Below, piece by piece: positions 21,946 to 34,991 of a DNA stretch of 64,000 nucleotides (positions are counted from its first letter, which is position 1; every line of letters starts with the position of its first letter). Under the pieces are notes generated by a model. That model was not told the DNA's origin. It searched no databases and saw only the letters and a list, made by a program, of their open reading frames with translations. A program made the translations under genes and the position numbers. The stretch comes from Toxonevra muliebris (Eukaryota; Arthropoda; Insecta; Diptera; Pallopteridae), in NCBI GenBank assembly GCA_963691655.1, contig OY829328.1, positions 32,321,890 to 32,385,889 on the forward strand. Reading direction: 5' to 3'.

Positions 21946-24711
21946 GTTGAAATTGTAGATTTAATGTAGTCTGTATGTGTTTAATAACCAGTTGCACTGT
22001 AACGTGCATTTTATTGGCACGCCCAGCATGGCGGCTTATTAGAATTGATTCAAATATTCGACCCCATTTTAATATTTATACCTATTAAATTATTATTATT
22101 ATTAAAATAAAATATAATAAAAAAAAAAATAATATTTTGAGTCCTAAAGTTTTTCGTTTGTTGAAAGTACATGCTTTCACTGCTGATGGCTTTTTTTTTT
22201 TAAATTTAAATTTTTTGATTTCTTAAAAATTACTATGCATCTTAGTTTATTTCACATGTTTCAGATATACCTTCCCATTTTTCCTTGCTACTAAGATCGG
22301 TTTTGAAACTTGAGGTGCATATTTTCCCGCGATATAGCAATTTCAAAACAATCAAACAAATTTTTGAATGATATGGTTGAACTTCTTAAAATTAGAAAAC
22401 GGAACAGTGACATTGTTTTGTCTTGTATTGCATTACATTGTTAAAAAGGTTATTTTCAAGCCTACTGTACTTCAACTGCTGTGTTTTTCTCGGATCCTTG
22501 GATTTACATCATCTTAACTCTAAGAAATATCAATTTACTCTGTGTAAATATTTGCAATTACTTCTAGAGCTTCTTAGCCTAGAATTACGAAAAAACATTT
22601 AAAATATTTATAGTCTCTAAATAAGTAAATATATACAAGCAAGATATAATGTTTAGCTCAGTGGGAACCATTTTAATGTCTATTTAATATATTTTATAAT
22701 TATAGCTATTTATACCATTTTTGCCATAATTCAAGATGATCCTTTCAATGTACTCGCAACGATATTAATTCAGCAGATTTAAAAATGCTACTGCCTACAA
22801 GTACATAAATATAATTGTTGGTGAGTTCGCAGTAAAATTTACTAACGGCGGTCGCAAAACAAAAATCATTCACCCAAGGGCGCAAAATGCAGACAGGACA
22901 GAGCAGGGCAGTGCAGTGCAGACATGAACATGGCTGGTGGATGGATGGATGGCTGGATGGATGGGATGAGATGGTGACTTCATTGCGTGTGCACACCACT
23001 CATACAAACACACAGGCATATGACATATAGATGATGACAACGAGAAACGAAATGAATAGTAGTAGTAGAAATACGCGACACAACAACAAAAAATTTTTTA
23101 ACATTCACCCAAGTATGACGATGATGACAAACAAGGATTCCAGAGCTCAGATGCACCGAATTCTTTTGGATAATTAAAACCACTTAAGTTGGAATTTTTT
23201 CGGGTTTTGTATATTTTTTCTTTTTTTGTTGTTGTTTTGTTTTATAGAAACAACATCAACAGCAAACTACAACAGACAAGGAAGGGGAAATAAAAATTTT
23301 AACTTGTGACTGTATTTAAAATTCAGTTTTTTATAAATACATACATATATATATGTACATATGTACTTGATGAGGATATATTCGCAAGCATTTGCTGTTA
23401 TACAAATTTCTGTTTGTTGTTTTTTTTTTTGACATATTTGGTTTAGTTTTAATTAAGCACAGTATGTATTGTATTAAATGTATTCGGTAGCAAATGAAAT
23501 AGTATAAGTACCAGAAGCTAACTAATGAATAACAAAAATGCTGGGCTTGCCTACTGCAAAAAATATTTATAAAAAACTTCCTCTTCCCGATGAATATCTC
23601 ATGCTTTTTGACAGTTGTTCATGAAACAAAAAATACATTTAAAGGGGCGTAGAAATGTATGCATTCTCTGAATCATCTAGTAACTCTGGCTCATTATTAG
23701 CATTTCCTATTAAAAGAAGTTTACACCCGATTTCTTATAAACAGACTGTAAAGAATAATTTATTTCCTTTTGTAAATCAAAATAAATATGGTGTAAGTTT
23801 TGATGGTTTACCATTTTTTTTAAACGAGGTTTTCCTTTACTGTCGACGTGGTGCACAGTGGTTTATTTTTAGCGAAAACGCAATTTTCATGCTGATTTTA
23901 TCAAAAATATAATGATGTATTTTGGTATATAACTATATATAACGCCTAAATCCTACGCCCCCTTTGGATACGCAAGTGTTTAAATTTACTTATATTTGTT
24001 GTAGCGACACATTCCAAACCTACTATTTTTTGTCGGCGGTTGTGGCTTACTAAAAACAACCTTGAACCAATTGGCATAACGCTCTGGATTTCATCTTATA
24101 AGGGTTTCGATGGTATCATTTGGGCAATTCTCAAGCTGTCTTATTCGGCGCCGTATCCTCTCATTTGTCATAAATTCTCCCATTTTCCATACAAAATTGT
24201 ACGACATTATGACAACAGTATATGACAGCTTATGATTCAGCCAATTGTTCCCTTCTTAGTTCTTGGATGCATTGACTAAAAAATAATAGAGTTACAAATA
24301 CGATTAGTTTTTAAGACAGACTTTTTGTACGTTTGCCAAATGCAAACTATACGTTGGTTGTGGCTTGGTGTAAGATAGTTGAAAGAATGATACTTAATAT
24401 ATCCCAAAAAATAATGTATGTCCAATAAAGTTTACTTTTTCCTTAGAATCTTATTAATCAATTTCAATAGATTTTTGTTCGCTTATCCGAATTTGAAATT
24501 TTTACTATTCGTCGGAAAAAGTAGATTCGAAAGTATAAAGTTTTTATCTTTAAGCTTTGTGTCATAGAGATTCATGAAGGTGTTCCAATTGATGGCCTTA
24601 TAGGAACTTTTAAATAAGCGTTATCATACCCAAATACATAATTAGATGTGTACATATTGGTATACATCCTAAGGTTAATTTTTCAAAAAACTCATACTTA
24701 CTCGTCACTTA
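21946..24711. other. Noncoding DNA with microsatellites
   Basis: No gene supported. Contains a GGATGGATGGAT patch (22938-22970), TATATG repeats (23340-23360), TTGTTG (23228-23236) and poly(A)/poly(T). Minus-strand frames at 22745-22999 and 22980-23183 are repeat-driven. The 85-codon frame at 23655-23912 has no motif. Confidence 0.5.
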
Positions 24712-24713
24712 TA

Positions 24714-26267
24714 CCATGTTCCCACTGAGCCAAAACTGCGTAGTTTCGGCAAATGGTTTCGAAAGACACGGCAATCGTTCACATTATGAAGCTGGTTTCG
24801 ATTATGGTTTCGTTTGACAGTTTATTGTTTATTTCTTGTTGTAAAATGCCGGCGGCTAAAAAAATTATTACTAAATATTTCGGTCTTATCCTTCATTCAA
24901 CCTGTATTCAACAAAGAGAATCAAAATGATAAACGAAATATTTAGTAACGAAATAAAAATGTATAGGAGAAAGTGTCAATTGTTATTTATAGTGTTGATT
25001 CGATACCCACATAGTATCGATGCTACCGAAAATATCGGAAAAAAGTATCGAATATGTACTTATATCGAATACTCGTTTATAGAGAGAAATAACACTATAT
25101 TTTTTAGTGGCTGTCGAGGAGAACACTCAGACCAGAACGGCCCATTGCGTTACCACATGATTGAGCCTACAGCTTACACTACTCAACACGAGTTATTCAT
25201 ATAGAAATGACGTTAACTTATGTAAGTATATGATATTAGCAAATCGCTAGAATAATATAAAAGAAGGAAAACTAATCAACAGATAAAGGCTTGTTAAAAA
25301 TATTTTATTTTAATAAAAATGTTTCAATAAACATTATGTTCTACATGCATGGCCGGCAATATTTTCTAGAACTTCAATACTGTACTACAATTTTTTTGTT
25401 AATTGGAATATTGCAATATGGACTGAAATATTTTGAATATGGATATTGAATAATTCTGAAGTAGCATTTCGAAATATATTATTTATTGCTGTAAAATATT
25501 ATAAAACGATCCTCAATTTTAAATATTGCATAGCAATATTCCAGTTTTTTAAGTAAATATTTTCCAAAAGTATCGAGTATCCGATACAGACCCTTTTTCC
25601 CGATACCAAGTAAAATACTTATGGCCATAGTATTGAGTAAAAAAAGTACTTGAATCGAATGAAAAGTATCGAGTATTTACTTGTATCGAATCAACACTAT
25701 TTACATATGTATCTTGTTTTGTTTCAACCGCAGCCACTATGCAGCCTTATGCTTGGTTTTCACTATGTCATATTTGCCGTCAAAGAGAGAAAAAGAGAGA
25801 ATTCCCCATATGAAATTAGCCAACATGCTGGTAAATTTGATTGAATTTGACATAGTGACAACCAAGCAATACTGCCACAGCTCCTCCGCCATTTGTTCAT
25901 ATGTATGGCCATTTCTACCTTTCCTGCCATGCCTCAGCTATGAGTTCCTCTTTCCGTGCACTACATAAATTTCTTTTTTTATATTTTCGTTTCTCCATAT
26001 TAATCAAGTTGTGCACAAAGCAAAATATGTATAAATGTCTGTATGGAAATGTCAGAGCAAATTCATTTCAATATTTATTTCAGTGTACACATTCAGAGTT
26101 ACATTAGATTTTTGATCGGTTTCGAATGCGGTTTCGTTGAAACCACCTCATTTCCGTGGCTTCATTTGGCATGTTTTTGTATGCTGAAATTGAGCATTTC
26201 AACGCAGTTTCAGCCGAAACCACGGAAATGATCAAAACCACGCAATTTCGGTTCAGTGGGAACATAG
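24714..26267. mobile_element. TA-flanked TIR element, ~1.55 kb
   Basis: The left end CCATGTTCCCACTGAGCC (24714-24731) and the right end, read inward from 26267, CTATGTTCCCACTGAACC match at 16 of 18 positions. The similarity continues more weakly (AAAACTGCGTAGTTT against GAAATTGCGTGGTTT). Both ends abut TA (24712-24713 and 26268-26269), fitting Tc1/mariner-type target duplication. The subterminal regions repeat GGTTTCG and GAAACCA words. There is no transposase; a second TIR element lies inside. Confidence 0.7.
24991..25698. mobile_element. TIR element nested in the 24.7-26.3 kb element
   Basis: AGTGTTGATTCGATAC (24991-25006) is the exact reverse complement of GTATCGAATCAACACT (25683-25698), apart from one base. 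Both terminal regions are filled with GTATCGA/TATCGAATA words. Flanks ATTTAT and ATTTAC suggest an imperfect duplication. The AGTGTTG terminus is hAT-like, but an 8-bp duplication is not visible. No coding frame. Confidence 0.6.
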
Positions 26268-28759
26268 TATTACATAGTTACTGCTGGTGCTGGTGCCATT
26301 TTATAATTGATAAGATGCAAATGCTTCATTGACATTTTCTTCTAACGGAAAATGTTTGCACGTTGAAACTGAGATTTCATATATAAAACTTATTTACATT
26401 GGAATCTGTATGTGAGTACACGTGGGTATGTGTGAGTGTATGTGTAGTTATAATGGTTACCTCGTTGACTGGAATATCGAAATAAGTCATAATTGACCAC
26501 TGGCAATAAAGATGAGGACGGCAATAACAAAAGCTAAATACATACATATGTACATTAAAGTGCATCTCATCCCATACAAAAAAAAAAAAAACAGAAAATC
26601 GGTACAAACAATCATTGTAAGATTTGAATCGAAAGATCAGAAAATTTAAGTTAGATAAAAATGTGGGCTCCAATGGGTCAATATATCAATATGTTGTTAT
26701 ATTTCAGTTAATGTGTTATCAGTATTTCATAGCAATTGACTAACAGTTAGTGATTTGAAAATTGATTTCAAAATCTAATCTTAAATTTACTTGGGGTCAC
26801 CCCATTGATCCGCTATTTTGAATTGTCCAATTCTGGTTAGATATTTTTAAACTGCTTTGTTTTGAAAATAAGTGTGCAAAGTTTCAAAATGATTAGAGAT
26901 TATTAAGTGATTTTAAAGATTTAAATCCCAAAACAAATCGAATTTTAAGGAAATAACGAAGCACCAAAAGGTTAAACTTAAAGCATCAATTAATCCTTAA
27001 CTTTTCAAAATCGTTTTCAGGATCAACTACTGACATCGTATACTTACCGAATTTTCTAGTCACTGTCATTGGTTTTTGCCACCAAAATTTTTGTCGCATA
27101 GTTTTATTATTAAGCGGAAATTTGCTCCAAAGCTATGGTTTTTTCAACCTTTAACACAGGACAATCAAATCAACAAAAAGAGGCATGAAATTCAGTGACG
27201 TAATTGTGGAAGTTTTTGTTAACCATTAATTTTAATACAAAATATTTCTATCAAGCCCCATTAAAATGTGACCGTCTAAGAGTCAAATCTGGTAATAAAC
27301 TCGAGAAATTGAGTTTTTTATTATTGTTTTAGCGATATTCTTCATAATTTATTAACTGATTTTGGAAATATTTTGCAGCAGAACTTAATAATTTTTGTGT
27401 ATCTATTATTTCTAACCTTTTATTTGGCTACAAGTAGCCTACAGAAATATTCCCCCACACAAAAGTCGATTTTTTAACCTTCTCTCACAAACGGGAAGCG
27501 CTAGAATCAATATATTTTGGGAATCATCAAAAAATAAACCTAGGTTCATTTTTAGAAGGGGTACAATGAAAACTTTTTTCCGTGATGCATTTTAATCTGC
27601 ATACACTGCGATAAGTTTCTAAGAATTTTCACAGCGCGCAGCAACAGGAGCGTATCGTCAAGTAAATAGTATGTATGCATATATATTGTTGCTGCCAATG
27701 ATGCCGCTGATATCGTTGTTGCTGATGTCTTTCGTTACGGTTGCAAATGCGTTTATATTTTTCGTTTTTGTTGGTGAAGTTGCATTAGTTACGGTGGCAG
27801 TGGCAAGCAAGCATTGAGCACGGGCAAACAGGCGAGACGAGCTAAAACATAAAAAAAACACAAAAACGCAACATTGTCGATTCCGAAATTGCGCTGGCGG
27901 CAGTTTAACGCAAGTGCGGGTTGAGCGCGTTTTACCGCCTGCGTAAAGTTCCTTGTTTTTTTTTTCTGTTTTTTTGTTTTTTTTTTGTGTTTTGGTTGCA
28001 TACAGTGTTGATAAGCGCAAACATGAGAAAACATCTAAATTCAGTTGAAACTTACGATTTTTAGAATTTTCATAATTTTTTCTACAAATACAAGTTCAAA
28101 TACTTACTACGAGATTTATTGTTACGTGAAACATGTTCAAACATGTGTTGGTTGATTTATTATTAATTGTCAGCTTAAATATCATCATCACACCCTCTTT
28201 TGTTTATGACTAATACCAATGCTTTTTTTCGTTCTATACGAAATCATTCATCAAACAAATAAATTCGTTGTTTGATATGCCCGTATAAACTTTGATCAGG
28301 TAAAAATACACACAAGATCCACTTTTTTTAATTACTTCATTCATTCAACATATCGCTAAGGATCAATGTATAAAATAATCTTAAAAAAGTGACTCAGTGT
28401 GGAACTGCAGATATTATTGGTCTTAACTTTAAGCCGAATATCGCAAAGTTAGAAGTCAATTTTGAGCGGTACTAACAAATAAATAATCAGCTTATAGCGT
28501 CATAGCTATTAGCCTCACATCGGTCAAGTTGTGTGGATAAATTCTAATTGTAAACACTTTTTGATGTCCTTGGTAAAAGAGTATTCATTGAGGGTTTTCA
28601 ACTTGGCGAACGAATATTTTTAGTTAATCGAGTAAGGAAATGAGAAAATGAGGTGAGTTTCATCAGAATTTTGACTGTTAACTATGGCCAGCTGTAGAGG
28701 CTGCTTCCTTTAGAAAAAATTAATGTTTAATGCTCAACAAAGATCCTCACACTGTGAAA
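26268..28759. other. Noncoding DNA, no gene seen
   Basis: TG-rich patch near 26407-26445; poly(A) at 26578-26592. Minus-strand ORFs over 27658-28034 arise from poly(T)/TTTTTG runs and TTGTTGCTG repeats and have no domain. Confidence 0.5.
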
Positions 28760-29990
28760 AAACACGCATAATAAGAATGCATCCTACTATGGTGAATCTT
28801 GGAGTGCACATCCAAGCGTATGCCGACGAGGAATGTGTACTAATTTCAGGGCGGTGTGAATTAAAATGCAAGAAGTCTTGGTTGAGATGATGCACGTCGA
28901 ACTAAAGCTCTCACGCTCAAAAAGAATTTTTGGTAGAGCAGGCGGGCTTTTGGCAAGACTTGGGGTCTGAATCCAGCATTAGTACACTGGCTATGCATTG
29001 CTCTTGTGTGACCTATTGGTCACAGCGATCTCGCTGATATCGCTTCAGATAAATGTGTGTCTGTCTGGATATCACTGATACAATATATACTCTCAATGTC
29101 GTATTTGGTTTGCTTCCTCTGGATCTTAGAATTCGCAAGGAGGCGATAAAACCGGCTTACAGGCTTAGGTTATACAGAGTCTGGCATGACGAAGTAGATA
29201 TAAAACACAGCTAGATATACCACCTATTGTCAGCGCAGTGTTTATGGTTCTTGATGCCTATGGACAATCTTGCGCTTTGTATTCGCTTCGGAAGAAGATA
29301 TGATATAAGGTTCCCAGAACAGGATCAATGGTTAAATCCAGAGGTCATACTTCGGGGTCTACATCATCTCTTCTACATTGAAGAACCTCAAGCCGTACTG
29401 GATCCGGTCGGTACTTGGACGATAAGACCAAGTAATCGCTTGCTACTGAACATATAGCGACAACCTTCCTATCGGAAGTTTGGCTATCCTTGATATGGCA
29501 TGTTAGTTAAATGAGAAAAGATGGTGTGAGAAATGTATTGGTGTATGCAGTGCTAGCCAGGCCGCACTGAAGGCCCTTGTTAACACTGTCAGCTCTTCGA
29601 AGTACGGCAAAATTTAATAGTGTTGCAAAACACAATGAGTTATGTCTTATATGGGTTTCAGAACCCTGTGGTATTGCAGGAAACGAATTGGCGGACAAAT
29701 TGGCCAACGAAAGCTCTGCAAGTTAAGCCTAAGCTCTTGGAAGATAGTGCGTTACATCAACGACTTCGTGTGTTCTATTCATAAAAGATGATGGTCCGAG
29801 CTTGGCTCCTGTGGGATCAGCGGGATTTCTTCTGAAACTTAAAACGAATGACCTGAGATTACTCTTAAGTGTCATCACGGGTGCATGACACATGTGGCAA
29901 AGGCTGAGCGTAAGCTCACATATATTTAATATGTGTAAATTAAGAGATCTCGCTAGTTGGCGCTGAGAATTTAAGCGCCTTTGCTCTGCA
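28760..29990 (+). pseudogene. Decayed LINE with RT and RNase H remnants
   Basis: Near 28797-28860 a frame reads L-G-V-H-I-Q-A-Y-A-D-E-E-C-V-L-I-S-G, a mutated reverse-transcriptase Y-A-D-D box with the second D changed to E. Further on, 29650-29730 encodes GIAGNELADKLANES, the typical end of a LINE RNase H domain. After that, LRLLLSVITG and a C-x-L-R-D pattern fit the following zinc-knuckle region. Frames shift repeatedly, so it is a pseudogene. The RNase H points to an R1/LOA/I-type LINE. Confidence 0.75.
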
Positions 29991-30758
29991 TCAGATGTTG
30001 CGAAGAAAAATCAAATATATTAAGCGAACAAGCGTCGTTTTGCTTCGTACGAAAGTAAGTCAGTTTAAATTATTAAAAAAGTCTAATTTGGAAATTGTTC
30101 AAATTGCGGCTCTCCCAAATCTGCGTATTTAATTACGCGTAACAAAACTATTTGGTTCAAGAATTATTTGAGTTTAAAACCAATGCTGCGATTCGTAATT
30201 ACAATTATACTTGCAATGTATGCATATAGATACATATATTCATATTTACTTTTTACTTTCCATACTTTAAAATTTTCAACATCCTCTTCTCCCAATAGAA
30301 TTTATTTACACTGGCAAATACCAAAAACCAGACCACTCATGTGCTCCATAAAAGTATGAAACACACACTCAAGTTACCTTCTAGGCTTTGAAGATACCAA
30401 CAGAAAAAAAATCCTTCACATGGAAAAGCGATGACGGCAACAGCGGCGTAAATATTCATATACAAATTGAAGCTGTTGCATAGTCAACAAAAAAAAAAAC
30501 AAAACGTTTTCAGGGCACTTGTTGTTGTGCTTTAGTGTTGCAGTACCTACCTGCCTGATTGACTGAGACTGCCTTGACTTAACTTGACTTGGCAGCGCCT
30601 GACCTGGGTTAAACAAATTCATTAAAAAAGCGCCATTTCCCGCACATCACGATGACTCGACACTTGTTTCCCATATACTCATATGTACAACGCTTCGAGA
30701 GTTGCCACTTTTATGTTGCTCTTTTTTATTTTTACTTAATTTTTCATAGCAACATTTT
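29991..30758. other. Noncoding DNA, no gene seen
   Basis: AT-rich; contains TGACTTAACTTGACTTGGCA-type imperfect repeats near 30563-30600. No coding motif. Confidence 0.45.
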
Positions 30759-31321
30759 CCCAGCTAGCATTGAGAAGATTATTGGACGATCGCGATCAAC
30801 GCAGGAGTCTTCTATCTGATTGTTAGCAAAATTACACTAACTTCGAATTTTAATACAACAAAACTCATGATGGCGATCGTTCGAAGAGCAATTTCATTAT
30901 TTGGAATTAAAATCTAACTAATGTGACACTTGCGGAAGTATTAAATGGCATTCAAAATGACCGTTAAAAAAAGTTTTGTCGATGAAACTACAAATAAATA
31001 AAAACATATGAGTTTTCCTTGTCATTCTTTTAGGTATGGTTTTCAATAAAAAAGTAAAAAAAGAATCTTCTGGACGATTCTTTACTATTCGGCAAAAACT
31101 CTTCTAAGCGAATCTGCTATAACGCTCTTTGGCGATTCATTGAAGATTCTTCTTGGCACGGCGCCAGAGATTCTTCTCCACGAATCTCCAGAATGGCTCA
31201 GTTACTCCCGAAAAATAAAATTTCCGTAATCAGACAACGACATCACCGGCTATTAAATATCATTTTTTTTTTTTTTTGCGAATCGTGGAAGGATTTTCCG
31301 GTATTGAAAATGCTAGCTGGG
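30759..31321. mobile_element. TIR MITE with CCCAGCTAGCATT ends
   Basis: CCCAGCTAGCATT at 30759-30771 is the exact reverse complement of 31309-31321. The 563-bp interior is noncoding and rich in GATTCTTC/GAATCT words (about 31060-31195). No target-site duplication is evident, so the exact ends and superfamily are open. Confidence 0.65.
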
Positions 31322-32499
31322 CTCATACATATACATACTTAAACATACCTATGTCTGTATAATTTTGCGTTGAAAAACTTTTTGAAAAACTCTTCAATTG
31401 ACTCGAGTGCCTCATCGTGTCTCTTCTTCGGTTGATTCATGACTTTCTTGCGTCTTCTACTTCGGCAGCTTCTTCTTCTGTCTTCTACATCTTCTGCTTT
31501 ATCTTAGGGCTTTTCCTGCTGCTGTTGCTGGGTTGCTGCTCCTTCATGTTGTTCGTTTTTCTACTATAGTGAATGCTTGTGTTTGTTGTGAATGAAGTTC
31601 TTCACATTTTGTAATAATTCAATTGAAATGTAAATAGAACAACAAATTTCGCAACAACAACGAAAATTATGAAAAACACTCATATGCATATGCTGGTGTT
31701 GGTGTTGGTGGTGGATGATAATAATACTCAAGTTATGTAAATGAAAGTTATTGTATTTTTAAAAACTATTTTTGAATTGCAATAGCAAAAAAAAGGCGTC
31801 AAAATATTGTTTCCTATAGGTTTGTCCTTCAGTTGTAATTGTCTAAAGGTTATAGTTTTAAAAAATAAATATTGACTGTATGTTGCATGAGCTGTGGCAA
31901 GACGGAACCTTTTCTGCTATGAATCAAAATGTTATACATAATTGAAGATGAATAAAGACACTGATATCTGTCATAGGACGATTCCTCTATACCGAATCAA
32001 AGTTGTAGGACTGTAGGTACACATTAGCTAAAGTAAGTAACCTAAATATGTTTAAATCCTGTTGAATATCCTAACAAAATCTACCATGAACACAGTTGAA
32101 CTAGTACAATTTGGATATGACTGAATAAAGTCGAACCTAATACCTAAAAATTAGCAGTAATGCCCTTAATGGTCCCCCGTTCCCCTCCCCTACGTATTAT
32201 TTAACGATAGTTCCGCTTGAAATATACGCATAAGCTAGAGGTTTTGAAAAGATGAAGTCTCCCGCAAACTTAGGCTTTACAAGCTTGTTCATCTCGACAT
32301 CTCTATAAAAACAAAACAAAATTATGCATCCAAAGGTTGTGAAAAAGGATGGGCAGAAGAAGGTTTGGTGTTATCATTAATTCAAAAATCCATTAATTTA
32401 GGTGCAATCCACCAAAAAGATGCAGAGATAATCTGCACTCTTTGATAAAATAATAATAACCAGTACATCGAATTCACATCTACATACATAGATATGATC
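31322..32499. other. Noncoding DNA, no gene seen
   Basis: CTTCTT and GCTGCTGTTGCTG repeats near 31440-31540 and GGTGTTGGTGTTGGTGG at 31694-31712; otherwise AT-rich. Confidence 0.45.
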
Positions 32500-32938
32500 T
32501 TAGATAAAGCAAAAAAAAACATTTGCCGACTACATCATGGCGACTGTGTCTTTCAAAAAGAGTTTGACAGTACTTCTTTCCTCTCGGAGCGAATGGTATG
32601 ATACTGAACAACTTCTGTACCATAGTCTTTATAGGGCTGTGTGGTCGGAATACGTGTCTTCCTAGAGAAGTTGAAAATTAAAAAACCTGTTCACTTCCCC
32701 ACTTCCAGACCGAAGTGCCAACCATAAAGGAGTCGCGTAGGTTATTGAAAGCAGATCATACCTTTAAAACCTGTATTGCTATCCTGTCAGATACTCAGAC
32801 CGCGATTACAGCACTCGGCTATAACAAATTCAAATCTTGTAAGTCTGTGCAGAGAAATTCTGAGTCTTGGAGGACCGAAATATCAAGAGCAACGAAATAT
32901 GTTACGAGCTGGCGCGAAAGGGAGCTTCATTGAGTCTC
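32500..32938 (+). pseudogene. LINE RNase H fragment
   Basis: Around 32770-32860 the + strand encodes C-I-A-I-L-S-D-T-Q-T-A-I-T-A-L, matching the D-S-Q-A-A box of LINE RNase H. After a frame change, about 32885-32940 reads N-E-I-C-Y-E-L-A-R-K-G-A-S, the equivalent of the G-N-E-.-A-D-.-L-A end of the domain. It stops abruptly at TTCAATTCAATTCAA, the tail of the antisense LINE that follows. Confidence 0.65.
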
Positions 32939-33370
32939 AAGTTCAATTCAATTCAATTTCAATTTATTAAACTAGTTTACAGCCGAAAAGCACCAAGAAC
33001 AAAACATGTTTTGGGTGGATAAATTGGAACCTCCTGAACACAAAAAAAATTTTTTTTTTTTCTATGGTAAGAATTTTTGCCGAACAATAATTTTGTGTTT
33101 TTCGGGGTATGGTTTCACTCAAATCCTTGTGGAGTCCAAACAAAAAGCTCACTCGAAATGAACTGCAAATTGTTTGAAAAGTAATTGAATACCCTTTCCA
33201 TCTATATGCTGTTTGTCTTGATCGAATAATGGTTCCTCAAAGTTCAAAAATTGCCATTTTTTAAAGATTTTTTTCAAATTTTCAGTTTTAAACTCAATTT
33301 ATTTTTAATTAAATGTCATAATCAGGGACATTTATTTTTTTTTTAATGCATAGTTTATTTAATTACAAAC

Positions 33371-33561
33371 ATTTTAAGTCCAAGTTGACCAAGATTGGAT
33401 GAATTTTTGAATTTTTTTGTGAACAGATTCAAATTTAAATTTCAAAACTGATAAACAGCAAATTTAGTATGCAAGTAGTGAAATTTAAAATTTACACAAA
33501 AAAATTCAAAAAAAAAAATTCATTATATTTCATCCAATCTTAGTCAACTTGGGCTTAAAAT
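33371..33561. repeat. Inverted repeat (foldback) near the antisense LINE 3' region
   Basis: ATTTTAAGTCCAAGTTGACC, then AAGATTGGATGAA on the left, pairs with TTCATCCAATCTTAGTCAACTTGGGCTTAAAAT on the right (about 33528-33561). A central AT-rich part repeats AATTTTTTTGTG and CACAAAAAAATT. About 60-bp arms with few mismatches; probably a MITE inserted in the LINE 3' UTR. Confidence 0.65.
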
Positions 33562-34171
33562 GATATGATAATAAAAAGAAAAATAATTGATATATTGAAA
33601 ATAAGAAAACTTTAAACGCATTTGGAAAATAATTTATAGTGATTCGAACTAAAAAAAATTAATAATAAAATTTTTAATATTGTTTCTATTAAAATTTCTT
33701 TTGATACAAGAAGGAATCATGTTCCATAACCTAATGGCATTAACGAAGAACAATCTAGATGTAACACGGTACTTGAAGTTAGGAACAATAAGGGTTTGCG
33801 ATCTAACAGATCTTGAGAAGATATTGTGGCGTCTTGCATTGAATTAACTTATACAAAAATATACAATTCTTAGCTTTAAGATAATCAGTGATACTACATC
33901 CGAGAATGCTATTTCTCCATGAGGTTATGTGATCATATCTTATCGGGTTACATTGTTAAAAACTACTTCTATTTTGTGGGACGACATTGAGTCTATCTTG
34001 CTATAGATAAGCTCAGAATAAGTAATAATGGGTATTATCAGCTGAATTGCTACTTTCTTCCTAATTTCAACAGGAGTAAATGGAGCAGATACTTTCAAAT
34101 TGCGGAGTGTCAGAAATACTCTTCTTACCACACTATTAACGTGATCAACACAATTGAGGTTAGAATTTATG

Positions 34172-34991
34172 CTTGTAACGAAGCTCTAGCCTAGGTATCA
34201 CTCGCCGAGTCCAGGGTTCAAGGCTACAGAAATTTATTTATTACAGGGACCGGGGCGAACTACTTTCTATTTACGAACACTACACAACACTCACTTAGGG
34301 ATCTTGCCCTTTTATTTTATTTAATTTCACTTTTTTTATGTTACCTCAAGGGGTGGCCTCGTGGTTCCTCCTAGTGCGTGGCACTAGCGAGCACCTAATT
34401 ACAACATCTCGTATGGTGCGCTGCAACTTAAATCCTGCTGGACGATGGCGTGGCCTATCTCTCGAACCCCCCTAGAGTGTGGCACAGAGGACCGTCGATC
34501 TGAATCCGGCAATTGGACCCTTTAGTGCGTAGCACTAAAAGATGACGAACACAAAAAAACACAAACTCACTTCGTTTTATTTTTCTCTTTTATTTATTTT
34601 TTTTTTTTTAAATATTATTTTATTTCTTATTTAACTTTAATTTATTCTTTTGTATTTCACTTATATAACACTGTGGGGTGGACGGCGTGGCCTATCCCGG
34701 TGATCCTCCTGTGCGTGGCACAGAGGAATGTCGATGTCCAAAAATGGCTTCCCCAGTCACTTTCTCATTCCCTTCACTTTTCCGTCACGAGACACTCACC
34801 TGAATATACGTCTGCTTACTGATGCTGTTGATCGCCGAAAGAGAAAGAGTTTTCTTCGTTCGCCGCCATCTGCTTATTGTTTCGTTGTCTTTTCTTCGTT
34901 AAGTTCTAAACATGGCGCCATTCAGCTAGATGAGTGTTTTCACCACTCGACTATTAGTTTATGCAGTTGCAGGGTTGCTTTTTCGTTTTAA
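34172..34991. mobile_element. LTR-like insertion inside the antisense LINE
   Basis: This block separates RT box C from the post-RT domain of the LINE and differs from it in composition. It begins near TGTAACGAAG and contains three or four diverged copies of a unit with GTGGCCT and a small palindrome: AGTGCGTGGCACT, AGTGTGGCACAGAGG, AGTGCGTAGCACT, TGTGCGTGGCACAGAGG. ATGC occurs next to both ends (34172-34175, 34991-34994) and may be a 4-bp target duplication. A solo LTR is the best guess. The 87-codon frame at 34728-34991 has no domain. Confidence 0.45.

Noticed and set aside
22938..22970. GGATGGATGG stretch as a possible CRISPR-like or regulatory array
   Set aside because: Simple tetranucleotide microsatellite; no spacers.
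27658..28034. Overlapping minus-strand ORFs of 120 and 81 codons
   Set aside because: Lys/Asn/Thr-rich readings of poly(T) and TTGTTGCTG repeats.
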